A stretch of DNA of 58,085 nucleotides from Candidatus Doudnabacteria bacterium (GTDB lineage: Bacteria; Patescibacteriota; Doudnabacteria; UBA920; VMFF01). Below the pieces are notes generated by a model, which saw only the letters and a program-made list of their open reading frames with translations, was not told the DNA's origin and made no database searches. The position numbers were made by a program, and so were the translations under genes. The DNA lies in the NCBI GenBank assembly GCA_028286905.1, contig JAQBQP010000002.1:120971-179055 (forward strand), read 5' to 3'. Positions 16,701 to 26,040 of the stretch are shown one piece after another. Numbering within the stretch: position 1 is the stretch's first letter; every line of letters starts with the position of its first letter.

Positions 16701-18116
16701 ATGACTGAAAAAGAAAAAACTCAAAGTGACCCTAAAGATTTAATGGAAAAGCTTGTTTCTCTATGTAAGAGACGCGGTTTTGTATTTCCTGGTAGTGAGA
16801 TTTATGGTGGACTAGCAAACTCTTGGGACTACGGTCCATTAGGTGTGGAGCTTAAGAATAATATAAAAAAACTTTGGTGGAAAAAGTTTGTTCAAGAACG
16901 TGGAGACATGGTGGGCCTGGACGCCGCTTTGGTTATGAATCCAAAAGTTTGGGAAGCGAGCGGGCACGTCGCCACTTTTAACGATCCATTAGTAGAAGAC
17001 AAAAAGACTCATGAAAGATTTCGCTTAGATCATTTGTTGGAAGCTGCGGGAGAAAATGTATCGGGCTTAGGCTTTGAAGCCATGGCAGCCAAAGCTAAAG
17101 AAATAAATTTAAAAAGCCCAAAAGGAAATGAGTTAACAGATGCCAAGCAGTTCAACATGATGTTGGAGACTTATTTGGGTCCGGTAAAAGATGAAGAAAA
17201 TAAAGTTTATTTTCGTCCGGAAACCGCACAAGCGATTTTTGTGGATTTTCAGAACAGCTTAGAAACATCCCGCCAAAGAATTCCTTTTGGTATTGCGCAA
17301 ATCGGTAAAGCTTTTAGGAATGAAATTACTCCTGGTAATTTTATTTTCCGTACCCGGGAATTTGAACAAATGGAAATTGAATATTTTGTGAAGCCAACCG
17401 AATGGGAAAAATATTTTGAAGAATGGTTAGAAAATATGAAATCCTGGATGCGCGATATTGGAATTTCTGAAGACAAATTACATTTCGTTGAAATTGCAGA
17501 AGCAGACCGCGCTCATTATTCAAAGCGCACCATTGATGTAGAATTTGATTATCCTTTTGGACAAAAAGAGCTTTATGGCTTAGCCTATCGCGGCGATTTC
17601 GATTTAAAGAGTCATCAGGATAAGTCTAGACAAGATTTGGAATATAGAGATCCAGAAACAAATGAAAAATATTTACCGCATGTGATCGAGCCGAGTTTTG
17701 GTGTAGATCGTACAATTCTCGCGGTTTTAATTTCTGCTTATACTGAAATTGAAGGGGGCAGATCAACCACTACGGAAGCAATCAAGGAGGCGGAAGTGGT
17801 TCTTCGGCTTGATAAAAAAATCGCACCGATCAAAATTGCAATTTTACCTTTGTCCAAAAAAGAAGAACTATCGGTACCAGCTAAGCAATTAGCCGATAAA
17901 CTGCGCAAGCGCTGGATGATTATGTATGATGAAAGCCAATCGATCGGTAAGCGTTATCGTCGTCAGGACGAGATCGGTACTCCTTATTGTATTACAATCG
18001 ATTTTGATTCGTTAGAAGATAAAAAAGTTACAGTTCGAGATCGTGATACGATGCTACAGGAAAGAATTGCAATTGACGATCTTGAAAACTATTTTAAAGA
18101 AAAATTGGATTACTAA
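16701..18116 (+). CDS. glyS: Glycyl-tRNA synthetase, homodimeric type
   Basis: 471 residues, class II synthetase of the single-chain alpha2 type (as in archaea, eukaryotes and some bacteria), not the alpha2beta2 GlyQS. GSEIYGGLANSWDYGPLG opens motif 1 region; motif 2 is FRNEITPGNFIFRTREFEQ and motif 3 is EPSFGVDRT. The C-terminal anticodon-binding domain (about 370-465) ends the protein. It charges tRNA-Gly with glycine and ATP. It is the first gene of a nine-gene run with gaps of 3 to 32 bases; the next start is three bases after its stop. Confidence 0.95.
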   Translation: MTEKEKTQSDPKDLMEKLVSLCKRRGFVFPGSEIYGGLANSWDYGPLGVELKNNIKKLWWKKFVQERGDMVGLDAALVMNPKVWEASGHVATFNDPLVEDKKTHERFRLDHLLEAAGENVSGLGFEAMAAKAKEINLKSPKGNELTDAKQFNMMLETYLGPVKDEENKVYFRPETAQAIFVDFQNSLETSRQRIPFGIAQIGKAFRNEITPGNFIFRTREFEQMEIEYFVKPTEWEKYFEEWLENMKSWMRDIGISEDKLHFVEIAEADRAHYSKRTIDVEFDYPFGQKELYGLAYRGDFDLKSHQDKSRQDLEYRDPETNEKYLPHVIEPSFGVDRTILAVLISAYTEIEGGRSTTTEAIKEAEVVLRLDKKIAPIKIAILPLSKKEELSVPAKQLADKLRKRWMIMYDESQSIGKRYRRQDEIGTPYCITIDFDSLEDKKVTVRDRDTMLQERIAIDDLENYFKEKLDY

Positions 18117-18119
18117 TAG

Positions 18120-19400
18120 ATGGATTACATTCACAAGAAATATAAAAACGGTTTGAATGCTTTCTTAGTAAATTTGCCTGATGCTGAATCAGTGCTTTTT
18201 ACTATTATGGTAAAGGTTGGCAGCCGTTACGAAACAATTGAGATTTCCGGTATCTCACATTTTTTAGAGCACCTATTCTTTAAAGGAAGCACCGCTTACC
18301 CGAACCCAACTGACATTTCCCAAATTGTGGATGCGATTGGCGGGGACTTTAATGCTTCTACTTCAAAGGAATTGACCGAGTTTTATATCAAAGCAGAAAA
18401 ACACCACTTTAGTTTAATCTTTGATGTGCTCAGTGATATGATTATCAATCCTTTGTTTAATGAAGTAGAAATTGAAAAAGAGAAAGGAGTGGTGCTGGAA
18501 GAAATAAATTTGTATCAAGATAACCCTGGGGCTCAAGTCGAAAGTAATTTAGAGAAAACGATGTGGCCGAAATCACCACTTGGCTGGGAAATTTTAGGTA
18601 CCAAAGAAACGATTCAAAAAATGACTCGTCAACAGATTTTTGATTACAAACAAACATACTACCAGCCTTCAAATATTATTTTAGGAATCAGCGGTAATTT
18701 TGATGTTGCCGCAGCACAAGAAAAAATAAATAAAACTTGGGCAGTTTTACCCAACAAAAAGACTCCTACTTTTAAAAAGGTAACCGAAAAGCAAAGCGGT
18801 TCGTACATCGATATTGAGTTTAAACAAACTCAGCAAGCGCATTTGACCCTAGGATTTAAGAGCTACGAACATGATAATAAGAAGAACGTTGCTACTTTTT
18901 TGCTAGCAAATATTTTGGGCAGCGGCATGAGCTCCAGACTCTTTGTAATTATTCGGGAACAAAAAGGCTTAGCTTATTATATCAGCGCTTCAAATAGTCC
19001 GTACTTTGATGTCGGGAATTTTACAATTCATGCCGGGTTGAAGATTAGTAACACCAAAGACGCTTTAATCGAAATTTTGAGTGAACTACGAAAAATCAAA
19101 TCCGATCGTGTTTCAGAAATTGAATTAAGGAGAGCAAAAGATTATGTTAAAGGAAAAATGGCATTGGCTCAAGAAGAACGTCATCGCAAATTGGACTGGG
19201 TTGTCGACCATTTTGCATTTTCGGGCAAAATTAAAACTTTAGAAGAATTTTATAAACGTTTAGAAGCAGTGACGGCTGAAGATATTCGAAATGTTGCCAA
19301 TGAAATTTTTGATAATGATAAAATGACTATGGCTTTGATCGGCCCATTCAAAAACCTTAAGGAGTTTAAAAAAGAATTACACTTAAAGAAGAATTTTTAA
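18120..19400 (+). CDS. M16-family zinc peptidase (PqqL/MPP-like)
   Basis: 426 residues, two M16 halves. The inverted zinc motif HFLEH (H47, E50, H51) is intact, and the third ligand is the glutamate in VVLEEIN near residue 127-128. The C-terminal half (about 190-420) is the usual inactive repeat with the RSE-type clasp segment. M16B peptidases of this size resemble the mitochondrial processing peptidase beta subunit and bacterial YmxG. There is no signal peptide. Natural substrates are unknown. Located in the glyS operon, three bases after glyS and four before nfo. Confidence 0.9.
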   Translation: MDYIHKKYKNGLNAFLVNLPDAESVLFTIMVKVGSRYETIEISGISHFLEHLFFKGSTAYPNPTDISQIVDAIGGDFNASTSKELTEFYIKAEKHHFSLIFDVLSDMIINPLFNEVEIEKEKGVVLEEINLYQDNPGAQVESNLEKTMWPKSPLGWEILGTKETIQKMTRQQIFDYKQTYYQPSNIILGISGNFDVAAAQEKINKTWAVLPNKKTPTFKKVTEKQSGSYIDIEFKQTQQAHLTLGFKSYEHDNKKNVATFLLANILGSGMSSRLFVIIREQKGLAYYISASNSPYFDVGNFTIHAGLKISNTKDALIEILSELRKIKSDRVSEIELRRAKDYVKGKMALAQEERHRKLDWVVDHFAFSGKIKTLEEFYKRLEAVTAEDIRNVANEIFDNDKMTMALIGPFKNLKEFKKELHLKKNF

Positions 19401-19404
19401 ATAT

Positions 19405-20268
19405 ATGAAAATAGGTTGTCATGTCTCGATTGCTGGAGGAATAGAAAATGCTGCTGGTCGGGCAGCAGAGTTTGGTTGCGAAACTTTCCAAATTTTCACC
19501 CGCTCTCCGCAAGGCGGCAAAGCGCCGGATATAAAAGAATCAACAATCCAAAATTTAAAAGAAGAAATGCAAAAGCATGATATTTCAGAATTTGTGGTGC
19601 ATGCTCCGTACTTTATAAATTTTGGCAGTATTAAGAAAAATATATTTTATGGCTCAGTTGCTGTGGTCCGCGATGAACTGGAAAGATCGTCTCAACTTGG
19701 GGCGCGCTTTTTGATGACTCATTTGGGAACTTTTAAAGAGATTGGCGAAGAAAAAGGAATGGAGCAGGTCATTGATGGGCTGCAAAAAGTCCTAAAAGAC
19801 TATGATGGCTCGACTGAATTTTTATTAGAAATCGCGGCCGGAGCAGGCGAGGTCATTGGCGACACTTTTGATGAACTTGGCAGGTTGTCAGCGGAGCTAA
19901 AGAAAATGAAAGGGTTTGGTGGAATCTGTTTGGATACTCAACATGCTTTTTCGTCGGGATACGATTTGAGAACAGCGCCAACTATAAAAAAAGTTTTTAA
20001 AGACTTTGATACAAAAATTGGTATGGAATATTTAAGAATGTCGCATATCAACGATTCGAAAGTTGAGCTAGGCGGAAAAAAGGATCGACATGATCATATC
20101 GGGGAAGGACATATCGGCAAGACTGGTTTTAAAGAATTTCTAAGCTTTTGGCAGGCGCATGAGAAGAAAACAAAGGACGAAAAACCTTTGATTTTGGAAA
20201 CAGAACATGATAAAGTGATGGAAGATATCAAGCAATTAAAGGCGATTCGCAAGAGTTTGAAAGCCTAG
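19405..20268 (+). CDS. nfo: Endonuclease IV (apurinic/apyrimidinic endonuclease)
   Basis: 287 residues, normal length. It is a TIM-barrel enzyme with a trinuclear zinc site that cuts the backbone 5' of abasic sites in base excision repair. Visible family motifs include ARFLMTHLGTFKEIG, CLDTQHAFSSGYDL, HINDSKVELG and RHDHIGEGHIG, which together hold most of the zinc ligands (His, Asp, Glu). It starts four bases after the M16 peptidase gene without a Shine-Dalgarno. Confidence 0.95.
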   Translation: MKIGCHVSIAGGIENAAGRAAEFGCETFQIFTRSPQGGKAPDIKESTIQNLKEEMQKHDISEFVVHAPYFINFGSIKKNIFYGSVAVVRDELERSSQLGARFLMTHLGTFKEIGEEKGMEQVIDGLQKVLKDYDGSTEFLLEIAAGAGEVIGDTFDELGRLSAELKKMKGFGGICLDTQHAFSSGYDLRTAPTIKKVFKDFDTKIGMEYLRMSHINDSKVELGGKKDRHDHIGEGHIGKTGFKEFLSFWQAHEKKTKDEKPLILETEHDKVMEDIKQLKAIRKSLKA

Positions 20269-20280
20269 AAATGGAATAAA

Positions 20281-21321
20281 ATGTTCTCCAATTCAAAAGA
20301 CATCGGCATTAGTACAGGCACGCTTTTAAAAATAATCGGGCTAGGGCTGCTTTTATTTTTCCTTTGGCAAGTTCGCGACATCTTAATCTTACTTTTAATT
20401 GCGATTACCTTGGCTTCGGCTTTGGAGCCACTGGTCGGCTTTTTAAATAGCAGAAAAATCCCTCGTGCGGTAAGCGTGCTCTCGGTTTATATTTTGGCAA
20501 TCGCTTTCGTAATTTTAATTGGCTACTTAGTTGTGCCGACGGTGATTAGTCAATTTGCTCAGCTTAGTAATTCTCAAGATCTTGGCGCTACCTTTCAGCA
20601 GAAGCTGGGCTCGAATGCTATGCTAAATTCTTTGCATCTTTCAGATCTTATTACCCGAAACATTCAATCAATGACCGGACAGTTTTCTAGCCTTTCAAAT
20701 AATTTTTTCCAAAAAACTTTAGGGTTCTTTAGCGGCTTCATCGAAGTGATCGCGGTAATGGTCATCTCTTTTTATTTACTTGCTGAAAAGACCGGAATGA
20801 AAAAGTTTGTTTACACTTTAGTACCAAAGCAGTATGAAGCCGAGGCTTTGCATTTGATTAGCAAAATTCAAAGAAAAATTGGTTTGTGGCTAATTGGTCA
20901 GTTAATTATTTCTGCAATTATTTTTGCTGTAACTTTTGTAGCGCTGTCCTTGCTTGGAGTGAAATTTGCATTAGTCTTAGCAATCTTAGCTGGCTTCTTT
21001 GAATTAATTCCATATATTGGTCCAATCATTTCTGCCATTCCGGCAATTTTCTTTGCATTTTTGCAATCGCCAACCTTAGCATTAGTTGTGGTGGTAATGT
21101 ATATTTTCTTGCAAAAACTAGAAGGTTACATTTTGGTGCCAAAGATTATGGAAAAAACTATTGGAGTTTCGCCTTTGGTAATCTTGGTTGCAATATTAAC
21201 TGGTTATCAGTTGGCAGGAATTCTTGGAATTTTGTTGGCCGTGCCGATGGTGGCGGCGATAAATGTCGTGGTTGAAGAATGGGACACTTTAAAAACTTTG
21301 AAAAGTGAACAACCTAGCTAG
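20281..21321 (+). CDS. AI-2E-family membrane permease
   Basis: 346 residues with about eight hydrophobic helices; the large loop between the second pair (residues about 80-150) and the segment LAGFFELIPYIGPIISAIPA near residue 240 are typical of the AI-2E (TqsA/YdiK) family. Family members are linked to autoinducer-2 export and, in some bacteria, to Na+/H+ exchange; there is no luxS nearby, so quorum sensing is not supported. It lies 12 bases after nfo in the same run. Confidence 0.88.
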   Translation: MFSNSKDIGISTGTLLKIIGLGLLLFFLWQVRDILILLLIAITLASALEPLVGFLNSRKIPRAVSVLSVYILAIAFVILIGYLVVPTVISQFAQLSNSQDLGATFQQKLGSNAMLNSLHLSDLITRNIQSMTGQFSSLSNNFFQKTLGFFSGFIEVIAVMVISFYLLAEKTGMKKFVYTLVPKQYEAEALHLISKIQRKIGLWLIGQLIISAIIFAVTFVALSLLGVKFALVLAILAGFFELIPYIGPIISAIPAIFFAFLQSPTLALVVVVMYIFLQKLEGYILVPKIMEKTIGVSPLVILVAILTGYQLAGILGILLAVPMVAAINVVVEEWDTLKTLKSEQPS

Positions 21322-21341
21322 TTAAAATTTAAACACTGAAC

Positions 21342-22790
21342 ATGAAGTACTACATTACTACAGCAATCGATTATATTAATGGCAAACCGCATATCGGGCA
21401 CTCTTATGAAAAAGTGGCGGCCGACGTTTTGGCGCGCTGGCATCGTTTAAAAGGAGAACAAGTTTTTTTCTTGACTGGCACAGATGAGCACGGCGCAAAA
21501 ATTGCGGAGTTCGCAGCAAAACAAGACCAGCAGCCACAGGCATTTGCGGATGAAAATTTTCAGAATTTTAAACTTGCTTGGGATAATTTGGGCTTATCTT
21601 ACGATCGGTTTATTCGTACTACTGACAAAGACCATCTTAAAGCGGTAGAAACAATTTTAAAAAAAATTAAAGAATCCGGTCACTTGTATGAAGGCGAGTA
21701 TACCGGAATGTATTGCGTTGGGCACGAAGCTTTTTTAACAGAAAAAGATTTAGTAGATGGGCTTTGCCCAGAACACGGCACTAAGCCCGAGATTATTACA
21801 GAAAAAAATTGGTTCTTTAAAGTATCTAGCTTTACCGCACAAATTAAAGAAGCGATTGTTTCCGGCACTTTTAAAATTTGGCCCGAAGAACGGAAGAACG
21901 AAATTCTTAGTTTGCTGGATCAAGGTTTTAACGATATCGCAATTAGTCGTCCTAATGTACAGTGGGGCATTCCTTTGCCATGGGATAAAAAACAAACGGT
22001 TTATGTTTGGGTAGATGCTTTGATCAATTATATTTCCGGAGTCGGATATGTTGGAGACAAGGAGCTTTTTAAAAAATTCTGGCCTGCGGACTGGCATGTC
22101 GTTGGCAAAGACATTATCAAATTCCATTGTATTATTTGGCCAGCAATGTTGCTGGCGGCCGGCTTAGATATTCCTAAAGGGGTAGTGGGGCACGGTTATT
22201 TAACAGCTGGAAATAAAAAAATCAGTAAATCAATCGGTAATGTTATTGATCCAAATGAATGGGTTTCAAAATACGGCAGCGATGCAGTTCGTTATTTTTT
22301 GATGCGTGAAATTTCTTTTGGCCAGGATGGCGATGTTTCTGAAGAAAAACTGCAAAGCCGTTACGAAGGCGATCTTGCGAATGGCTTGGGAAACTTGGTT
22401 TCGCGCTTAACGAACATGATCGAGAAATATTGTCATGGCGAAGTTCCGCATACCGTTTCGCCGGAAATGAATTTATCAGAAATAGATCTGCTGCTAGAAA
22501 ATTTTAAATTCCATGAAGCTTTGCAGAAAATTTGGGAAGCAATTGCTTGGTCCAACCAATATATAGATGAAACAAAACCCTGGCAGGTTGCCAAAGATAA
22601 TCAGGAAGAAGTAGAAGCAATTTTATCAAAGCTTGCTGCAGAAGTGCAGGTGATCGGTTATTTTCTGGCTCCGTTTATGCCGGACACTGCGGAGAAAATT
22701 CGTCTGGCTTTTGAAAGCGACACTATTACTAAAATTGAACCTTTGTTTCCTCGAATTGAAGAAGAAGTGCTTCCTTCAATCTTGCTTTAA
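21342..22790 (+). CDS. metG: Methionyl-tRNA synthetase
   Basis: 482 residues, a short form without the C-terminal dimerisation/tRNA-binding domain. The class I HIGH motif is in INGKPHIGHSYEK and the KMSKS motif is present as KKISKSIGN. The connecting zinc knuckle has only a single C...C pair (YCVGHEAF ... GLCPEHG). The helical anticodon-binding domain runs from about 360 to the end. It attaches methionine to initiator and elongator tRNA. The gene is 20 bases downstream of the AI-2E-type gene. Confidence 0.95.
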   Translation: MKYYITTAIDYINGKPHIGHSYEKVAADVLARWHRLKGEQVFFLTGTDEHGAKIAEFAAKQDQQPQAFADENFQNFKLAWDNLGLSYDRFIRTTDKDHLKAVETILKKIKESGHLYEGEYTGMYCVGHEAFLTEKDLVDGLCPEHGTKPEIITEKNWFFKVSSFTAQIKEAIVSGTFKIWPEERKNEILSLLDQGFNDIAISRPNVQWGIPLPWDKKQTVYVWVDALINYISGVGYVGDKELFKKFWPADWHVVGKDIIKFHCIIWPAMLLAAGLDIPKGVVGHGYLTAGNKKISKSIGNVIDPNEWVSKYGSDAVRYFLMREISFGQDGDVSEEKLQSRYEGDLANGLGNLVSRLTNMIEKYCHGEVPHTVSPEMNLSEIDLLLENFKFHEALQKIWEAIAWSNQYIDETKPWQVAKDNQEEVEAILSKLAAEVQVIGYFLAPFMPDTAEKIRLAFESDTITKIEPLFPRIEEEVLPSILL

Positions 22791-22809
22791 ATAAAAATAA
22801 TTCAAATAT

Positions 22810-23631
22810 ATGCTGTACGATACGCACGCCCATCTGAATATGAAAGCTTTTAAAAATGATTGGGAGCATGTTGCGGCAGAAGCCTTAGCGCAGCATGTTA
22901 TTTATAATAATGTCGGAACAGAAAAGACCACTTCGCAGCGAGCGGTTGATTTGGCAGATGGCAAGAACGTTTTTGCGGTTGTTGGGTTGCATCCGAGCCA
23001 CACTGTTTTTGAAGATCTGGATGAAGATATTTCGCGCGAAGAAAAATTTGATTATCATTTTTATTCTCAATTAGCACGCGATCCAAAAGTTGTCGGAATT
23101 GGCGAGTGCGGTTTGGATTATTTTCGAATTCCAGAAAAGATGGCTTTAGCCGAAGTTAAAGCAACTCAGCACGCTGCTTTTGAACAGCAAATTGAGCTTG
23201 CTAAAGAATTAGATAAAACCTTAGTAATTCATACCCGAGCGACAAAGGATACTATTGATGCTTACGAAGATACCTTAAAACTGTTAGAAAAGTATCGACT
23301 GAATCGTTTTTTAGTACATAGCTTTACTGGTAATTGGGATTTAGCCGAGAGATTTTTAAAGCTTGGCGGCTACTTGGGGTTGAATGGTATAATAACCTTT
23401 GATAAGACTGGTGCTTTAAAGGAAGTAATTGAAAAAATGCCTACAGATAAAATGGTGCTGGAAACCGATTCGCCATTCTTAGCACCGCCTCCGCATCGTG
23501 GCAAACGAAACATTCCCCAATACGTCCAGTATGTTGCCGAGTATATTGGCTCTATAAATAACATTGCTGTTGAAGAGGTTGCTGCAACGACTACAGCAAA
23601 TGCGAAGCGACTATTCAAAATTTTTGATTAA
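22810..23631 (+). CDS. tatD: TatD-family metal-dependent deoxyribonuclease
   Basis: 273 residues, a TIM barrel of the amidohydrolase superfamily. Metal ligands: HAH near residues 6-8 (YDTHAHLN), GIGECGLDY, the histidine in LVIHTRA, HSFTGN and the aspartate of LETDSPFLAP. TatD proteins are 3'-5' exonucleases in DNA repair and possibly D-tyrosyl-tRNA or other hydrolysis; the specific role here is not known. It lies between metG and leuS, four bases before the latter. Confidence 0.93.
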   Translation: MLYDTHAHLNMKAFKNDWEHVAAEALAQHVIYNNVGTEKTTSQRAVDLADGKNVFAVVGLHPSHTVFEDLDEDISREEKFDYHFYSQLARDPKVVGIGECGLDYFRIPEKMALAEVKATQHAAFEQQIELAKELDKTLVIHTRATKDTIDAYEDTLKLLEKYRLNRFLVHSFTGNWDLAERFLKLGGYLGLNGIITFDKTGALKEVIEKMPTDKMVLETDSPFLAPPPHRGKRNIPQYVQYVAEYIGSINNIAVEEVAATTTANAKRLFKIFD

Positions 23632-23635
23632 GATT

Positions 23636-26008
23636 ATGTACAACCCTCAAAAGACTGAAAAAAAATGGCATAAGATTTGGAAAGCTAAAAAAGTTTACGA
23701 ATCAAAAGATTTTTCTACTAAACCAAAAAAATATGTTTTGGTGGAATTTCCTTATCCTTCAGGTGCCGGTTTGCACACTGGGCACTTGCGTTCTTATGTC
23801 GCTTCCGACGTCGTTTCAAGATATAGCAGAGCAAAGGGTTTTGAGGTAATGTACCCATTTGGTTGGGATGCTTTTGGTTTGCCTGCTGAAAATTATGCAT
23901 TAAAGATGGGAGTCCAGCCGCAAGTCTCCACTGCAAAAAATATTCGAAATTTTAAAAAGCAAGTTAACGCTTTGGGAATTAGTTTTGATTGGTCTCGCGA
24001 AGTTAATACTACTGACCCAAAATATTATAAGTGGACCCAATGGTTGTTCTTGCAATTTTATAAAGCTGGTTTAGCTTATGAAGCAGAATCGATGATTAAT
24101 TGGTGTCCAAAAGATAAAACTGGGCTTGCTAACGAAGAAGTTATTGATGGTAAGTGTGATCGTTGCGGCACCCCAGTTGAAAAGAAAATGCTTCGACAAT
24201 GGTATCTTAAGATTACCGAATATGCTCAGCAGTTAATTGATGGGCTTAAGGATCTAGATTGGCCAGAGCCTGTTAAAGTTCAGCAAGCAAACTGGATTGG
24301 CCGCAGCGAAGGCGCGGAAATAGAGTTTAAAATTACTAGTGAAGTAGGCGAGGGCAAAGCGACTGTCTTTACGACTCGTCCGGACACTCTTTACGGCGCG
24401 ACCTATTTAGTTTTGGCGCCAGAGCATGTGCTTTTGGAAAAACTTAAGCCAGCGATACAAAATTGGACTGAGGTTCAAAAATATATTAAGAAGGCTTCAA
24501 ATAAAACAGACTTACAAAGATCGGCTTTGGAAAAAGAAAAATCGGGCGCGGAGTTAAAAGGTGTTTATGCAATAAACCCTGCAACCAAGAAAAAGGTTTC
24601 GGTTTGGATTGCGGACTACGTATTGAATACTTATGGTACCGGTGCGATTATGGCAGTGCCAGCCCATGACCAGAGAGATAAACAGTTTGCAGAAAAATAC
24701 GAGTTGCCGATCAAACAAGTCATCCGTGATGAAATTATGATCAACTCTGGCGAACTTAATGATCTTTCTACCTTGCAGGCAAAAAAGAAAATCATTGCAA
24801 AATACGGCAAATTAAAAATTCAATACAAGCTTCGAGATTGGGTTTTCTCCAGACAAAGATATTGGGGCGAACCAATTCCGCTTATTCATTGCGATAAATG
24901 TGGAATTGTACCGGTGCCTGAGGATCAGTTGCCAGTAATTTTACCAAAGGTAAAAAAATATGAACCGACCGGAACTGGCGAATCGCCATTGGCAGCAATC
25001 GACTCGTGGGTAAATGTAAAATGTCCAAAATGCTCTGGCGCTGCCAAGCGGGAAACGAACACAATGCCACAATGGGCAGGCAGTTCTTGGTATTTCTTAA
25101 GATATACTGATCCAAAAAATACTAAACGCTTTGCCGATCCAGAAAATTTAAAATATTGGATGCCAATCGACGTCTATTTTGGCGGAATGGAACATACTAC
25201 TTTACATTTGTTGTATTCTCGCTTTTGGAATTTATTTTTGTACGATCAAGGCTTGGTGCCAGTTAAAGAGCCATATACCTCCAGACAGCCACACGGGATT
25301 ATACTGGGGCCGGATGGTGAAAAAATGAGTAAGAGCAGGGGGAACGTTGCTAGCCCGGACCAGTTAGTAAAGCAATACGGTGCGGATACCACCCGCATGT
25401 TCCAAATGTTTTTGGGCCCTCACGAACAAACCGTTTCTTGGAATGAAGAAGGTATTGTTGGGGTGCATAGATTTTTGCAGAAAACTTGGGCTTGGGTTTC
25501 GGAAAATGCGGCGTTGGTAAAAAAAGGAAAGACCCAGGATTCTTCAAAGGCGGAAACTCTTATTAATAAATTGATTAAAAAAGTAACAGAAGACATCGAA
25601 GGTGTTAAATTTAACACTGCTATCTCTTCTTTTATGGAATTCATAAATGAAGTTGCAGCTGAAAAAATTTCTAAACAAAGCCTGCAAAAATTTGTAATTA
25701 TACTTGCTCCTTTCGCTCCGCATCTTAGCGAAGAACTTTGGTCATTGCTGGGTGGCAAAGCAAGCGTGACTTTGGAAGCATGGCCGGAATATGATCAATC
25801 AAAAACAGTTTCAGCAACGGTTCAGTTTGTTGTTCAAGTAAATGGAAAATTCCGCGGAAATATTGAAGCTCCAAAATCCGCTTCTCAAAAAGATCTCGAA
25901 GCTTCAGCAAAAGCTTTGGAAGCGGTAACCAAAGCAATCGGAATGGCCAGCGGAGAAATCAAAAAAATAATTTTTGTGCCAGGACGATTAATTAATTTTG
26001 TGGCTTAA
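23636..26008 (+). CDS. leuS: Leucyl-tRNA synthetase
   Basis: 790 residues from the ATG at 23636, where MYNPQKTEKKWHKIWK matches the family's start; an upstream in-frame start at 23564 would overlap tatD by 68 bases. The HIGH motif is SGAGLHTGHLRS and the KMSKS motif is EKMSKSRGN. The editing domain CP1 is present (TTRPDTLYGATY and GTGAIMAVPAHDQRD). Zinc-type Cys pairs occur at CPKDKTG...CDRCG and at CDKCG...CPKCSG. It is somewhat shorter than the usual 850 or so residues. A tRNA-Leu gene closes the same run of genes. Confidence 0.96.
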   Translation: MYNPQKTEKKWHKIWKAKKVYESKDFSTKPKKYVLVEFPYPSGAGLHTGHLRSYVASDVVSRYSRAKGFEVMYPFGWDAFGLPAENYALKMGVQPQVSTAKNIRNFKKQVNALGISFDWSREVNTTDPKYYKWTQWLFLQFYKAGLAYEAESMINWCPKDKTGLANEEVIDGKCDRCGTPVEKKMLRQWYLKITEYAQQLIDGLKDLDWPEPVKVQQANWIGRSEGAEIEFKITSEVGEGKATVFTTRPDTLYGATYLVLAPEHVLLEKLKPAIQNWTEVQKYIKKASNKTDLQRSALEKEKSGAELKGVYAINPATKKKVSVWIADYVLNTYGTGAIMAVPAHDQRDKQFAEKYELPIKQVIRDEIMINSGELNDLSTLQAKKKIIAKYGKLKIQYKLRDWVFSRQRYWGEPIPLIHCDKCGIVPVPEDQLPVILPKVKKYEPTGTGESPLAAIDSWVNVKCPKCSGAAKRETNTMPQWAGSSWYFLRYTDPKNTKRFADPENLKYWMPIDVYFGGMEHTTLHLLYSRFWNLFLYDQGLVPVKEPYTSRQPHGIILGPDGEKMSKSRGNVASPDQLVKQYGADTTRMFQMFLGPHEQTVSWNEEGIVGVHRFLQKTWAWVSENAALVKKGKTQDSSKAETLINKLIKKVTEDIEGVKFNTAISSFMEFINEVAAEKISKQSLQKFVIILAPFAPHLSEELWSLLGGKASVTLEAWPEYDQSKTVSATVQFVVQVNGKFRGNIEAPKSASQKDLEASAKALEAVTKAIGMASGEIKKIIFVPGRLINFVA

Positions 26009-26040
26009 AATATACACATCAAAAAGAATTAAAATAATTC

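Noticed and set aside
26009-26040. Glycine or folate-type riboswitch ahead of glyA
   Set aside because: The gap is 32 AT-rich bases without structure.
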